Origin: Branchiostoma floridae
Lineage: Eukaryota; Chordata; Leptocardii; Amphioxiformes; Branchiostomatidae
NCBI RefSeq assembly: GCF_000003815.2
Contig: NC_049986.1
Location: forward strand, 9,929,292-9,991,291
Length of the DNA stretch: 62,000 nucleotides
Direction: 5' to 3'
Below are positions 9,643 through 21,306 of this stretch, piece by piece. Numbering within the stretch: the first letter of the stretch is position 1; each line of letters begins with the position of its first letter. The translations under genes were made by a program, and so were the position numbers. The notes below the pieces were generated by a model. That model did no database searches. It was not told the DNA's origin and worked only from the letters and a program-made list of their open reading frames with translations.

Positions 9643-12600
9643 NNNNNNNNNNNNNNNNNNNNNNNNNNNNNNNNNNNNNNNNNNNNNNNNNNNNNNNNNN
9701 NNNNNNNNNNNNNNNNNNNNNNNNNNNNNNNNNNNNNNNNNNNNNNNNNNNNNNNNNNNNNNNNNNNNNNNNNNNNNNNNNNNNNNNNNNNNNNNNNNNN
9801 NNNNNNNNNNNNNNNNNNNNNNNNNNNNNNNNNNNNNNNNNNNNNNNNNNNNNNNNNNNNNNNNNNNNNNNNNNNNNNNNNNNNNNNNNNNNNNNNNNNN
9901 NNNNNNNNNNNNNNNNNNNNNNNNNNNNNNNNNNNNNNNNNNNNNNNNNNNNNNNNNNNNNNNNNNNNNNNNNNNNATATATATATATATATATATACAT
10001 AAATGAGATGAGCAGTACCAGGGAATGTTGGAGTCAGGGTATTAAATGTGTAAAAAGTACAATTAGCTCTAGCGTGGTCACAATCGTCGTACGGCGTAGC
10101 ACGATTTGACATAGCATGATATTAACTTAAAGCAGGCGTTTTCAGACCCGTTCACTAGCCCCCGCCGTAGCGATTGTATGGTCCTAGAGATAAAAATACG
10201 GGGATGGACAGGTTACTCGTCATATTACATGTACATTTGTACAAAACTACCTGCTCTTCCAGTGCCACTACTCGTCTCTCCAGAGCCTCCACTCTGTCAC
10301 AGCAACCTGTAAGTATAGTTATTAGGAAAAAAAGTTACAAACCAAAAGGGTATAACGTCATATGCATTCATGGACGGATGTCACTCATATGATCAAATCA
10401 AAATAACCTAAAAAAGAGAAAAAGTGGGAAAGAGCGATTGGTACCTCCGTTTGTATTCGGGATGTCCACGGGCTCCCGACCATCAGAAGCCCCAGGAAAC
10501 CCGAATTCCGGTCTGCCATTCCCATTATTATTATCATTTCCAGTATCCGTCGGTCTCCCGAAGGAGGCACCTGACAACAGACAACAATCACGGCTATCGT
10601 AAGCAACATGAAATCACCAAAATATACCCATTTAATAATTACAGAGAAAAGTGGGGTTCTTCGCCTCCCTTTGCTATAAAAAAAAGAACGAAATTAACAA
10701 GTTTAGATCTAGAAAGCTAGAATGGCCAAAAATTATTATTGTTTTATAATCATAATTATTATTCTCATTTATCAAGATGAGTAGGCCTAGGGGAGACCCA
10801 TTGTGCCTGCCTAATACACATGAGCCATAGCGAAACCACATTGCACTATACATGCTTCACTTCAACAGTAGATGACAGTTTTAATTTTACCTTGCTCGTA
10901 TATAAATCTCTCTTGACATCAAGAAATTAAAAAAAACTCACAATATCATACTAATTATAATCTTTTTAATAATTGATACACGTACCACATAAGTTGCTGT
11001 CACATCCAGTGTTGCCACACATCGAGCACGGGGGTCCGTTCACATACGGTTTCTCACCAACGGTGTTTCCTCTGCAAAAATTATATGAATGATAAAGATA
11101 ATGACACCACATCCTACCTGGTTCGTCCTGGCCCAGACAACCTTAAACACAAGATATAAAGTATAAAAGCATAAGGATGATAAGTATGTATGGCCACAAT
11201 GACATAATCTTATTGATGACATTGTCTGGAGACCCCGAAACTAATGCGCGAGGGCGATGAAACTAAAAAAATCCAACATAAAATGCTGTTCAACTACAGG
11301 GATAAACATCCAGGCCATCCTTTCCCATGACTGGATTGTCCTATGTTAACGTTCTAATAAGACTGTAAAAGACAAATTTGTTGAAAGAGGGAAACATGGG
11401 CGCTGTGGACCCATGCCCTGTCCATGTGCCCCCTTACACTGGGGAGCAGATCCCTGGCAATCATGAAATTCTGATTGACCAGGGATGCTTTTCGGTCACG
11501 TTTTTTTTACTTCGAGAACAGGTGAAAATCAATGCGCGCGTGGATTTGTGTTTTTGTTAATTTCTTGTTTTATTCATTGTAATTGGGAACTTGTCCCTAA
11601 TTCTGTCTGTGCAATTTCCTGCCCATGTGAAACTCTACCTTGCGAGAGGCCATAAACATCGGATGGGCAATATAAACTTTCTGACACGTTTGATCAATTG
11701 CTCACGTCATGTCACTACGCAGGATCACGTGCCAACAAGGGCACGTGTTTGTTTACGTTTGGAAGTAACTGGTTATTATTGATCCCAAAGAAGGTGACAT
11801 AATTGTTCTTTGAAAATTTGATCAGTTTACATATGTTAGTGTAGGAAGAAAGTTTTTTACATTATTACTTCCAACACCGATGAGCTTCCATGACATTATC
11901 CAAATAATTACGGACACACATTTGCCGTTAAAACTAGTACATAGATGCTACATATCGTAAAATGAGGGTCATTGGACTTTTGTTCACCTGAGTATAATGT
12001 CCGCAGGTACGGGCACACTGATTGGTTGAGTAAGTGTAGTCTTTCCGTTCAGTGTGCCAATCGTCGACCTCGTCTCCTGGAGTGTATTCTCCTGTTAGAG
12101 AGATATCAGAAAAAAACTTTTTTTTTTCATTTTTGACAGGAACTTTGATTTATGTCGTAGAAATATACAAAGATAGATACGTGCATTAGGGTTCGATATT
12201 ATCAAAATTGATATTGCTGTCGTAATAGAAAAAAATCTTACCGGAACTGACGTAGATGTTTTCTCCTACCGATCCCCGAAATGTGTCCGCTCGCTGTGCA
12301 TTATGGTCGAAGATGCACCTGTCCGCCCAAGCCTGGGCTATGTCAGCCAAGTCTTCGTTCCATGACTGTGAAGTATGAAACGAAATTTATCTTTGAATCG
12401 CTCAATATTATGATATTACTATATTAGGCATATCAGCGTATTTTTGGTAGCAAGGTCATGTTGATTTGATTATATGTATGAAAACTTAAAAATTAACTTA
12501 AAGCCTAGGCCTTACAACTGCTTTATGTCATAAGAACATCATCATCATCGGTCTCCACGTGCTTACACACGGCGGGTTATATCGCCCCTTACGGGGTGAC

Positions 12601-14920
12601 ATAACCTTGAAAAAACATGTTTTTTTTGCTCTGTTTTTTCTTCTCTTAAAAGTAAGGTCAATGTGCGTCGATGAAAGTTAGACATCGATGTAATAAGATA
12701 CGCCAAAAACCGGTTTCTCAAGCAACTGAATATGTCTTTGGTTTTTGGTTTCCAAAATCATATCCAGTGGAGTAGCTGCTTGTTGGCGTTAGTGAGGTCA
12801 ATGACCTTGACTAGACGTGTCACCATGGTAACTTGTAAAGTAGCAGACAACCTGTGGGGTTTAATTACATTATGTAGCAAGTGACAGGACAAAGCTCAAT
12901 GGGCTGGTCACTTCATATACAAAACATGTATATGAATGTTTGTGTGCACATACGAACAAACAGAGCGGTAGTTTGTTAGGCTAGACTTCGTGAAAGTAAA
13001 CGTTATCTATCTGCTTGCAAATCTTACCTTTCTAATTTCTTACGTTATAACTGGCAACTGCTTACCTATCAATCAAATATCATAAATCTAAGCTTTTCAG
13101 TCATGAAAAATCTTTAGAATTGTTACAGATCGATATCCTTATTTCAATCGATCTCTAGATCTAGAACTACCATTAAGTGTGACTCTTCATGCATACTTAA
13201 GAGCTAATCAATGTTGGTAACGTTACAAAGGTCATAGTTTATAAATCGTGGCTCCTCGAGTGTACTTATACCCAATCAAGGTCATTTAAGTACACTCCAG
13301 CCAAACAAAACTCGGCGTATTTTATGAGGGTTTGCATGTTCTTTTTTCATATGGTGTAGGCAGCCAATTTTAATTTCCCGTAATTCGTAGGGTAGGGAAA
13401 GCCTTCTTATCCACGTAATTTGTAGCGCGTTTTGCATACTTGCCTTCCTTGTATTATACTTGTTAAATGTTAGTTTTTTTCTGTATTCAATGGCGTAAAA
13501 TTGTCGGAACCCCCATGCAGACCCTCTTTAATCCTGCCATTCTCTAGCACAAAACCAAACCTAACCAAACAATAATTGGCCTGACTCCTTTCTTGCACCG
13601 TCTTGTCTGTGTCTCATATAGGGTTTCACTGGGATGTCCCTAATAGCTAGTGATACATTGACACAGGTGTTGGTCAATAGGTCAATATTATGAGTATGGT
13701 GCAGGTGTGTCTGGGCAAAGAGAAGGGGGATTCAGGTGAATTGGCGCGTATCGATATCCGTACTGTCTATGTAGTGTAAGCGCTAAAGGACATGTAACTA
13801 AAAATCGGTATAAGTGAATAAAAAGGGCATATATATTTTGTACGTTTAGTTTGTTTGTTGCGACCGGTGCAATATGGCCAAGTGGGTAGAGTGTTCGCCT
13901 TGCACGGCTGGTAGGTCGTGAGTTCGATCCCCGACCGAGTCTTGTACTTTCTCAGCTTCTTAGGATAACTCAAGCACTCAGCATTTCCGGGACAGAGTAT
14001 CGTAGTTACGGTAGAACGGACCATACAACTACCAGTGGACTAGTCCCTGCTGTAGTGATTTCACAAAGCTGCGTGGCCCAGGGCTACAGAAACGGAGATG
14101 GTGCGGGGATGGCTTCAAATATTGTGTACGTATATGTTGTGAGGTACCGTTATAGAGAGCTCTTCTCAGGCCACCCTATCCATTACGCGTACAGTAGACT
14201 ACTCTTTCGTAGGGTATATCATGTTCTGTGCTTTAGAGCTACGCAAGTGCGACCGGTGCTATTGAAAACCTTAGGAGCATGACTCTCATAATGTTGCAAG
14301 GCTTACCGTACAAACTCGAGCCTACAGACGGAATCACAATCTTTTTGTAGTACAAACAACTCAACATTTGACATCTATGAGAAAATTAGAGCCCCTCTTT
14401 ACATTTCTTTGCATGGCAAAAATAAACATAACGGCGGTATGTTGCTGTAAAGGTAGTCCGGTAGCCTTTTTTAAGGCAGTGGGTTGTTATCTACTGTGTC
14501 TAGGACACAGTTTTGGAAGGCAGAGCCCAGCCCTCCACTTTTACCTCCCCAACCGAAGTCAGGCACCCCTTTTTACACCTGAGTGAAGTGAGGAAAGTCG
14601 TGTTAAGTTAAGTACCTTTCCCAAAAGCACAAGATCGATAGCATGGCAGGGTTTGAACCCAGGACCTCTGGCTTCTAAACCAAACACGCTAGGTCGACGT
14701 GGACCCCACCATGCTTCTGTGTATGCATCAAATTTGCAAACAAAAGGACTTGAAACATACTCACCATTTGTTGCATATTCGCAGCTAGCGGGGCCACATT
14801 TCTCCTGTAGTTGTTGTGGGCAGCGACAATCGCTTCCTTCCCTCTAGTGGACAACGACGACGCTGCAAAAATGTCCTCAAAACAGGCGCAGAGACTGACA
14901 CACACCACTGCCAACCACAT
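8042..14920 (-). CDS. Secreted CAP/SCP-domain protein with coiled coil and collagen repeats
   Basis: Exons in transcript order: 14920-14765, 12365-12242, 12091-11988, 11141-11118, 11071-10986, 10570-10445, 10306-10251, probably one in the gap at 9643-9976, 9565-9321, 8702-8527, and one starting at 8140 whose end is unresolved. The start ATG (14920-14918) opens a signal peptide ([13 protein letters not shown]). A CAP domain follows: [12 protein letters not shown] (His35), FDHN (His73), GEN (Glu87) and CGHYTQ (His125). Next come VVWARTNQ, a CRISP-like hinge (VGEKPY, PPCSMC), an Asn/Gly linker, a coiled-coil neck ([18 protein letters not shown]) and two exons of Gly-X-Y triplets including GFRGDR. 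The phases of the last three listed exons agree (2/1, 1/0, 0). The final exon gives [18 protein letters not shown] proteins are secreted disulphide-rich proteins; the collagen and neck imply a trimer. Between 11117 and 11072 the frame does not join. Confidence 0.8.
8527..8702 (-). CDS. Collagen exon (17 Gly-X-Y triplets) of the CAP-collagen gene
   Basis: Bounded by AAAATTTTCAG at 8703 and GCTGAC|GTAAGA at 8527/8526. It enters in phase 1 and leaves in phase 0. After the split Val it has 17 uninterrupted Gly-X-Y triplets ([15 protein letters not shown]...), then GLATSAD. The plus strand of the same DNA gives a Pro/Val-rich ORF that is only its shadow. Confidence 0.85.
8782..8923. mobile_element. 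Palindromic MITE, ACTGTAATATCCAACAC family
   Basis: A 142-bp inverted repeat: ATTATTGGACTAGTT...TGTAATATCCAACAC on the left is mirrored by GTGTTGGATATTACAG...AACTAGTCCAATAAT on the right. A related copy is at about 53450-53530 and a diverged one at about 45170-45475. It lies in an intron of the CAP-collagen gene. Confidence 0.75.
9321..9565 (-). CDS. Collagen exon with RGD of the CAP-collagen gene
   Basis: Acceptor TTATCTCTATTCAG above 9565; donor AGCACAGG|GTAGGA at 9321/9320. The Gly-X-Y region has one interruption (GSGSGTP), contains [13 protein letters not shown], and ends with the non-collagenous GGFNPSAQ. An RGD inside a triple helix is a possible integrin site, by analogy only. The exon enters in phase 2, while the coiled-coil exon at 10306-10251 leaves in phase 0, so at least one exon of length 2 mod 3 is missing, most simply in the gap at 9643-9976. 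Confidence 0.85.
9589..9997. repeat. (AT)n microsatellite enclosing an assembly gap
   Basis: About 50 bp of AT repeat precedes the N run (9643-9976) and about 20 bp follows it. The assembly broke in a long AT tract. The exon phases around it suggest a coding exon is hidden here. Confidence 0.9.
11380..11560. repeat. Fragment of the CAGGCTTTTAG hAT-like repeat family
   Basis: CCCTTACACTGGGGAGCAG and TTCTGATTGACCAGGGATG match the interior of the complete element at 23476-23842. Both ends are missing. Confidence 0.6.
13868..13945 (+). repeat. tRNA-derived SINE head
   Basis: An A-box-like TGGCCAAGTGG and a B box (GAGTTCGATCCCC) have the spacing of a tRNA gene, but the flanks do not form an acceptor stem. 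The reverse complement of a related copy is at about 35165-35245. It is therefore a SINE promoter region rather than a tRNA gene. Confidence 0.65.
14445..14710 (-). repeat. SINE family with tRNA-like head, minus orientation
   Basis: Shares ACCGAAGTCAGGCACCC, GAGGAAAGTCGTG and a GGGTTTGAACCC B-box-like motif with copies at about 29085-29360 (minus) and 41085-41395 (plus). Confidence 0.6.
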
Positions 14921-16227
14921 GGCCTTCTCAACAACTTGAAGTGTTCCTCACAGTACACTTGAAGCAAAAGCTAGTATGTTCTCCATAAGTGTTGCCCCGC
15001 TGCATTCTTTGTTTCTAGACCAGAAACATGACATTTCCGTCGACAGTTCACCTAGAGAGTAGGGTGGACCACAAACATAGTCAAGTGTTGTCAAGCACGA
15101 CCGTAAATTTTCCCGACAAATATCAACACTCACGACTGAAAGGAACTGAGGTCCAGTCTTGTTTGTTTTTCGGACACAGCTCTAAGATTCAACAGAGCCT
15201 ACTGTTTTGGTTCCTTTCCCTACGTAACGCCTCATATACAGAACAATCTTGAGTGTTAGTACTCTAACCTTACAAAATACCCGGGGCGAGAGAGCCGAGA
15301 AAGAAGGTATACAAATATTGACATACTTGCCGAGTGCGTAGGTCACACAATAACCTGAGCATTACTCCGGTAAACACAGCCTCAACGCCTTTTAGAACAA
15401 CAGCGGTTGTATCGTATATCGCTTATAACTCACTTCTATACGTCTGGGAACGGTGTGAATCATCAGTACTATGTAGTAGATTTAGTCGTTTTCGCTGCTT
15501 ATCAGACATACGTACCAATGGTATACATGAACACGAGAATCAAGCTTTGAAAAAAAAGATCAGAAGATGAAAGGTCAGAGGTTAGAGTTTACAAAGCGCA
15601 CAGAAATTGTAGATTAGCGTCTCTTTGTGTTCATATTATAAAGAATAAAGAAGGAGAACCAGATTATTATACAGCAAAATCGTGTCATCAAGTCAGAAAC
15701 TGTGTTATGTATGTAACAGTAGTTCCCCTTTGTCTGTGGGGTAAACCTTTATCCATTGCTTTTATAAAAGTGGTATCTAGAAGTACACATGTTTAAAATG
15801 GACAGTGTTTTCAAATTGCAATATTTTCAATGTACAAAGGATATCTAGAATATTGTAGTTTGAAATGTTTGACATCGCTAAATACACTGTTTTTTTAGAA
15901 ACAACGGATAAAGGCAACCCTATGGATAGAGGTGAACTTGCATTGTATCTACCTTTTTTTGATCTTCCAAAATGTATTTCTAAATGGACACCACAATAAC
16001 TATAATATAGATAAGCTATAAGTTATAGAAAATTGAGATGAAACACCATTTTTGTTAGTTCCCTTTATTAACCAAGGACCACAATCTAAACAAATGACAT
16101 CAGAGGGTATATAATGAAATGTCTTGAAACAGGTGTGCAAACAACAGACCTAACTATATAGCACAGACTTCGAAAGGTACATGCTTGCATAGAGTATCTT
16201 TCCTGTGTTCCATAGACCTTTTCACAG

Positions 16228-16375
16228 TTCCCATTGGATGCTGGGAAATACAGTGCATTATGGGTAGCACGGGGAGGCTAAATTACATCATTACTATGAC
16301 ATCATCTGGTCTACATAGTCAGGGTAATGATTTTATTACCCATAGTGCCCTGCATCTCCCAGCATGCACTGGGAA
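16228..16375. mobile_element. MITE with ~40-bp TIRs
   Basis: CCCATTGGATGCTGGGAAAT...GCATTATGGGTA on the left mirrors TACCCATAGTGC...CCCAGCATGCACTGGG on the right. It is 148 bp and non-coding. Confidence 0.75.
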
Positions 16376-16381
16376 ATGTGT

Positions 16382-16561
16382 ATACAGTAGAAGCCAACTA
16401 ATTGTACAGCGGATTAATGCACACTTGTGTTAACCGCACAGAATCCCAAAATCCCAAACTGGTGCAGTCCAGCTGGATAATTTTGCATTATTGCACCAGC
16501 TGGATAATTGCACGAAATATGCTGGCAAATGGGGTGTGCAATTAAACAGCTTCTACTGTAT
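16382..16561. mobile_element. MITE, CAGTAGAAGC family
   Basis: ATACAGTAGAAGCC at the left mirrors AGCTTCTACTGTAT at the right, with TA immediately outside the CAGTAGAAGC ends. A tandem CCAGCTGGATAATT motif occurs inside. It starts only 6 bp after the preceding MITE. Confidence 0.75.
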
Positions 16562-16898
16562 TTCCAGCATAGAGGAACTTATAATCAGTGACATTTGTTC
16601 ATGGCAAGGACGTTATATACCTTGTTCATGGTGAATACAATTAAACATGTACATGTAGCTTTCTTTCCTGTTTCCAATTTTAACCTCAACTATTTCATGA
16701 AGATTCCACATGTATTCTACACGAACATTTATATGACTTGCATTTTAGTCAATGGCAAAGTTGTTAATTCATACTGGAAAAAGACAGTTCAAGTCACTAT
16801 ACAAACATAGTTGGACCATGTAGAAATATAAGTGATGTGTAATATAACATACACCAGAGTAAAATTACGGCTCAACTTACTAATACATGTACCAGTAT

Positions 16899-17687
16899 CA
16901 GGGCTCGAAATACACTTTTCAGTTAACTTGCACCAGTGCAAGTTGAGCAAAAGGTAACTTGCACCAAAAGAAACTTACTTGCACAACCCAAAATAGTGAA
17001 CTGTATGTTAACTCTTTATCTCCTATTCTGAAAATTTGCAAATGTATGTGAGTAAATGGGGATACATAAAGACCACATGTTTGGATACTTTTAAGTATTT
17101 GTTTTTCCATAGCATATTTTTTTTTTAGTTTTAAATTGTACAGTTTCAAAAAAGGTGAATTTAGGCTTAATTAAAGATCAATCCAATGTCTACAACTCGA
17201 TAAGATCCATAGATTTCTTCTGCATGCCTCGCGATTGACATCCATCACTAATCGCTGGAATGAAGTGGTAGAACAACTCATTACAAGTATAACATGTACA
17301 TATAACTGGAAAAACCAGTTGAACATTAAAGTCACTAACTTGTATGCAAATGTGACTTAAATGCAAATCAAGGTAAGACAACACCAAAGGGATCTTAAGC
17401 ATTGTAGAGATGGAATTGTCTTGAAATATTGTTTACCTGGATGTCTAACCTCCATGGATGTCTAACCTCCATGGACAAACTTAGACTTTTTTTATCAAGT
17501 GTTATTTTCTTTTACCTTTCAATGACAGATAATATTCTTGGTGTTTGTAAGCTTTTTCTAATGTCACAGTGTCAGGTATTAGAGGACAAAAGTAACTTGC
17601 ACTGGTGCAAGTTTGGTCTAAACTTACTTGCACCACACTAATCTTACATGCACAAACTTGCATATGCATGTGGTATTTCGAGCCCTG
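16899..17687. mobile_element. TIR element, CAGGGCTCGAAATAC ends (hAT-like)
   Basis: Ends CAGGGCTCGAAATAC and GTATTTCGAGCCCTG are perfect inverted repeats. Just inside each end are repeats of CTTGCACCAGTGCAAG, itself a palindrome. CAGGGCTCGAAA ends are typical of hAT elements in many animals. The flanks share only AGTAT, not a clean 8-bp duplication. A diverged copy is at 54572-54917. No transposase is seen. Confidence 0.8.
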
Positions 17688-20154
17688 AGTATTATTCAGC
17701 CAAACTCATAAAATTAACCTCCCTGAATGTACATTGATGAAGGTTAGACATCAGATAAGATATGCCAAATAATAGTTACTCAAGCAACTGGATATGATTT
17801 TATCAAAATGGTATCCAGATGCTTGAGTAACTTTTAGTATTATTTGCTGCTTGCTGGATGTATTTTGAAGATATTTTGTTCCAATAAAGTTTTAGGCCAT
17901 GTGAAATTGATTTGATGGATGACATCCTCTGAACACTGAAGTAAAAATGATGCCTAAAAAGGCAGTTATGAGTGTTGCAAAATGACAGAACACACAGAAC
18001 TTGGTACAACAACCAGTAAATCATTTATCCTTGTTTTTTTGGGTCAGGTAGATGGTCCTGTTTCAGAATGCTGAAATATCAATTCATATTTTTCTGCAAA
18101 TTTTTCACTTAGTTTTAAGGCGGCATAATTTTATCTTTTTGTCAAATTGAAGAAAATCGTTGCATGTGCAGATGTCATCCATAAAATCAAGTCAGTGTGG
18201 CCAAATCTCTCACCAAGTATGGCCTAACTGCAAGGCTACATGTATACAGACTGACAATATTCAGATTGAACATCATGATGGGAAGTATTCTCATTATATA
18301 GGTGCAATTCACAAAAATGTTGCTAGGTGGCTCTTTTGACAACACTGTCAGAAGCCTTAGTGTTTGTTACAACAAGGAGAAACTGAGCTAATACAAACAA
18401 GTTAAAACGATTGTTATTTTGAGTGACAGTTCAGATAGACAGCCTGGTATATAAAGGGAATTAACAATTTTACTAAAGGCTGTTGGGTGTTTTCATCAGT
18501 ACAAAAAAATTGACATTTTTTTCTTGTACTAAATACATGTAAAATTGTTCATAACAAATGGTGTGACGGACATATAGCAAAGACAAATGTCAAGTGGAAC
18601 TATACATGTACATTGTATGTGTATCTGTATTGCATCTTCTTAACCATAGAAGAAATCTGCAATGTAAAATGTAAAATTGACAATATACAAGACCATTATC
18701 AACCTTAAAAGAATATGGAAAATAGTCTTAACTTTTGTCTCTTTCTGACAAGTTTTTGCCTTTGATCTACTGTTTTTTTCTTCAAACATCTGTTTTCCAG
18801 TCAAAACAATAAAACTTCAATGTTGCAAAGAGGTTGTGTTATACTTAGGTAAATCAATAAAATATGACATAAATAAAAGGGCTACAACTTGAAAGTCATG
18901 TTAAAGATTGTACAATGCTAAGTAAGAGATAATATTTGACAAGGATAAATTACCAAGTCAATAAAGCATGCCAAGAAATGGGCAAAATGTAAGGCTCGCT
19001 CCCTGGGAGCATCGCCAAAAAATCAACTCAAAAACCCTAGCAAATAATTAAACAGGGGAAAGCAACCAACTCTATCATAAATTAAAAACCGTTAATAAAA
19101 CCCAAGCCAGCTGGATTTAAAATTCAAAATATTTTGTTTCATAATACATATTTTCTTTAAATTTACTATCAAGTGTTATACAAACAAGAGCTAAATCATT
19201 GCCGAAATATAATACAGACAATTTCATGAACAGTTTTGGCCCCGCTTGGGAGATACACATTGGTTCATTGCTTTTTCTGAGGAAATAGTGTCGGGTACAA
19301 GAATGTAACATGCCAACTTCTGATGTAAAAAAACAACAAGAATATATTGTTAAGTATGAGGAAAGCTGTTCTCCAATTGAAGAAATTTCACTCGCCGGAA
19401 ATTTCCAAGCGAATCAAGACTTCTTCTTTTTCGAAAGTGTGACGTCATCTGTCATGTATCTTCAGCACTCGAGTCAGATAGCCAACTGAAGAGTTTCAGG
19501 TGAAAATTCCTTGAGTCAGAAAACAATTTACTTTTCTCATTATGTAATTTGTCAACACAGGTTAACCTTATTAGTTTTGTGAGTATTTTTGTCCATTTCT
19601 TTTTGGTACACTTTCTTCAAAACTTTCCTCACACATCCTCTTTTCCCTCTACAGCATTTTCCGAATCATTGGGACATGATTTGCCACTGTCTCTAAATCC
19701 TTTTTTTCAAAACCTTAGCTTGCCACTTTCCAAAATCCTTCATCGGCAATAAGTTGATTGTGTACAGGAGGACATTTTGGGGAAAAATGACACCTATAAC
19801 ATCATCTACTTATAGCCTACAACACACTTACATTTCTTCAAATACCCCTCTCATACCTTCTGTCTTTTAATCATTCACATCTACCCTTCAGGACTTTTTC
19901 AAGACACCTCAAATCTCTTTCCTCAAATTATTAGCAACTAGAAAACGTCATTCACAATTTTCAGTTTTGAAAAATACATGGCTCAATTGGAAAGAAAAGG
20001 CAAGTATCAGAAAAAAAAAAATCATGTAATCCTGCACCAACTGATGGGTGTAAAGATAAGATGAATATTGGGGCTACTTAACTGTCATGGAAGAAAAAAA
20101 AAATATTTCAGAAAATAATTTCATCAGGTTGGCAGAACATAGAATAAAGGGGTT

Positions 20155-20435
20155 TTCTTTTACACACCAGTTATGTCTCTAAACTGTTTACACTTCAATG
20201 TCTATTAGATATCTTCCTCATAGCTTCTAACTGGAGTGCTGCTTCTTGCTGCTTTAAGTAGCTGATGTAGGTGGCGCTTTTGCACAATCCCAAATGTGGC
20301 TAAGCTTGTATCCCCCCCTTCTCCCTGTTCATCATTGGTGTTATCTTTCAAAAGCCAGTTAGAAGCTCTGAAGAAGATATCTGATAGAGATCAAAGTGTA
20401 AACAGACGAGAGACAGAAGTGGTTGAGCAAAAGAC
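20155..20435. mobile_element. Long-TIR element
   Basis: Arms of about 80 bp: CTGTTTACACTTCAATGTCT...AGCTTCTAACTGG mirrored by CCAGTTAGAAGCT...AGTGTAAACAG. A related copy with the same middle lies at about 44330-44580 in an FPGS intron. Confidence 0.7.
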
Positions 20436-21306
20436 AAATTCCAATATCCAAGATTTTTTTCTTCTCATAGCAAGCCACATTTTCTTCTAGTTCTGGCTTC
20501 GCAGAAATAATTAAGTTGTAGCACAAGCAATTTAAAAACCAACAAGCCAGATGAAAATGAGCTTCATAAAACTGCTTTGAAGGAATAGCATTGATTTTGC
20601 ACTATCATCCTTTTCAAGCAAAGGCAATAGTCACCATTATGACTCAATCTTTCATTTGAATAAAATTATGAAACTGTCAGTTTATGTCTCAAGGTTGACA
20701 TAAAAATGATATTGCAATGAATAAACTTTAATACATAGCCATGAAGACAGCCAGTAAAAAAATCCATTGCTGTTTACATTCTTCGGTAATCATTGTCACG
20801 TTTAGATGTGGTTTCTTGAAAAGTGTTCTCAGTGTAAGACACATAAAAATGTTGAACTGTCTCGAAGAGTGCCTTCTTAGCACTTTCTTTCATTGATACT
20901 GAACTAGACACTTGGAATTGTTGGTAAGACATGTCATTCCTTAAGTTTAATGAGGCATCAATTGTCTTAAAATATTTCTTCTTCATCTGTCTTTCCAATT
21001 GTGACTTCAGGCCTTGCAATTACCAAGAGGAACGGAATGACAGACCCCTCGGAAAGACGATTAAATGTGCCCGTTTTGCAAGAACTCATCTTACATTGCA
21101 GTAGTTAAAAGTGGGAACATTTATGTTCAAGTCATCCTGACCTCCCCTCTTTTTCTAGTTCAGTGGTCCACAGCAACATAGGGCTGAATCTTGGGCTAGT
21201 CCACTGAGGGAAAAATGGGGACCCACGTATCAACGGCTGCAATAATGAGCGTTGACGGTACCCCCAAACCGTGGTGGCCGTCAGAACCAATCGGTGAAGC
21301 CTCGTG

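Larger units (their letters stand above)
12366..14764. other. Intron 1 of the CAP-collagen gene
   Basis: No coding exon seen. It contains a repeat near 12655-12800 shared with 17730-17840 and 53215-53330 (the 'agacatc...taagatacgcca...ctcaagcaactg' unit), a short palindrome near 12570-12606, and a tRNA-derived SINE head at 13868-13945. Confidence 0.5.
14921..21306. other. Gap between CAP-collagen and MAP2K7, mostly repeats and possible 3' UTR
   Basis: No exon recognised on either strand. The part just below 21307 must include the MAP2K7 3' UTR (minus strand), whose end I could not place. Mobile elements at 16228, 16382, 16899 and 20155 are listed separately. A perfect 18-bp tandem duplication (TGGATGTCTAACCTCCAT) is at about 17438-17475. 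A CRE-like TGACGTCA is at about 19440. Confidence 0.5.

Noticed and set aside
9335-10006. Plus-strand Pro-rich, collagen-like ORF
   Set aside because: It is the antisense of the minus-strand Gly-X-Y exon and then runs through AT repeat and Ns.
13868-13945. Candidate tRNA gene
   Set aside because: A and B boxes are present, but the ends cannot form a 7-bp acceptor stem, and a related copy occurs at 35165-35245; it is a SINE head.
16899-17687. AGTAT on both sides taken as a 5-bp target duplication
   Set aside because: The CAGGGCTCGAAA ends point to hAT, which makes 8-bp duplications; the 8-bp flanks match at only 5 of 8 positions, so the match may be chance.
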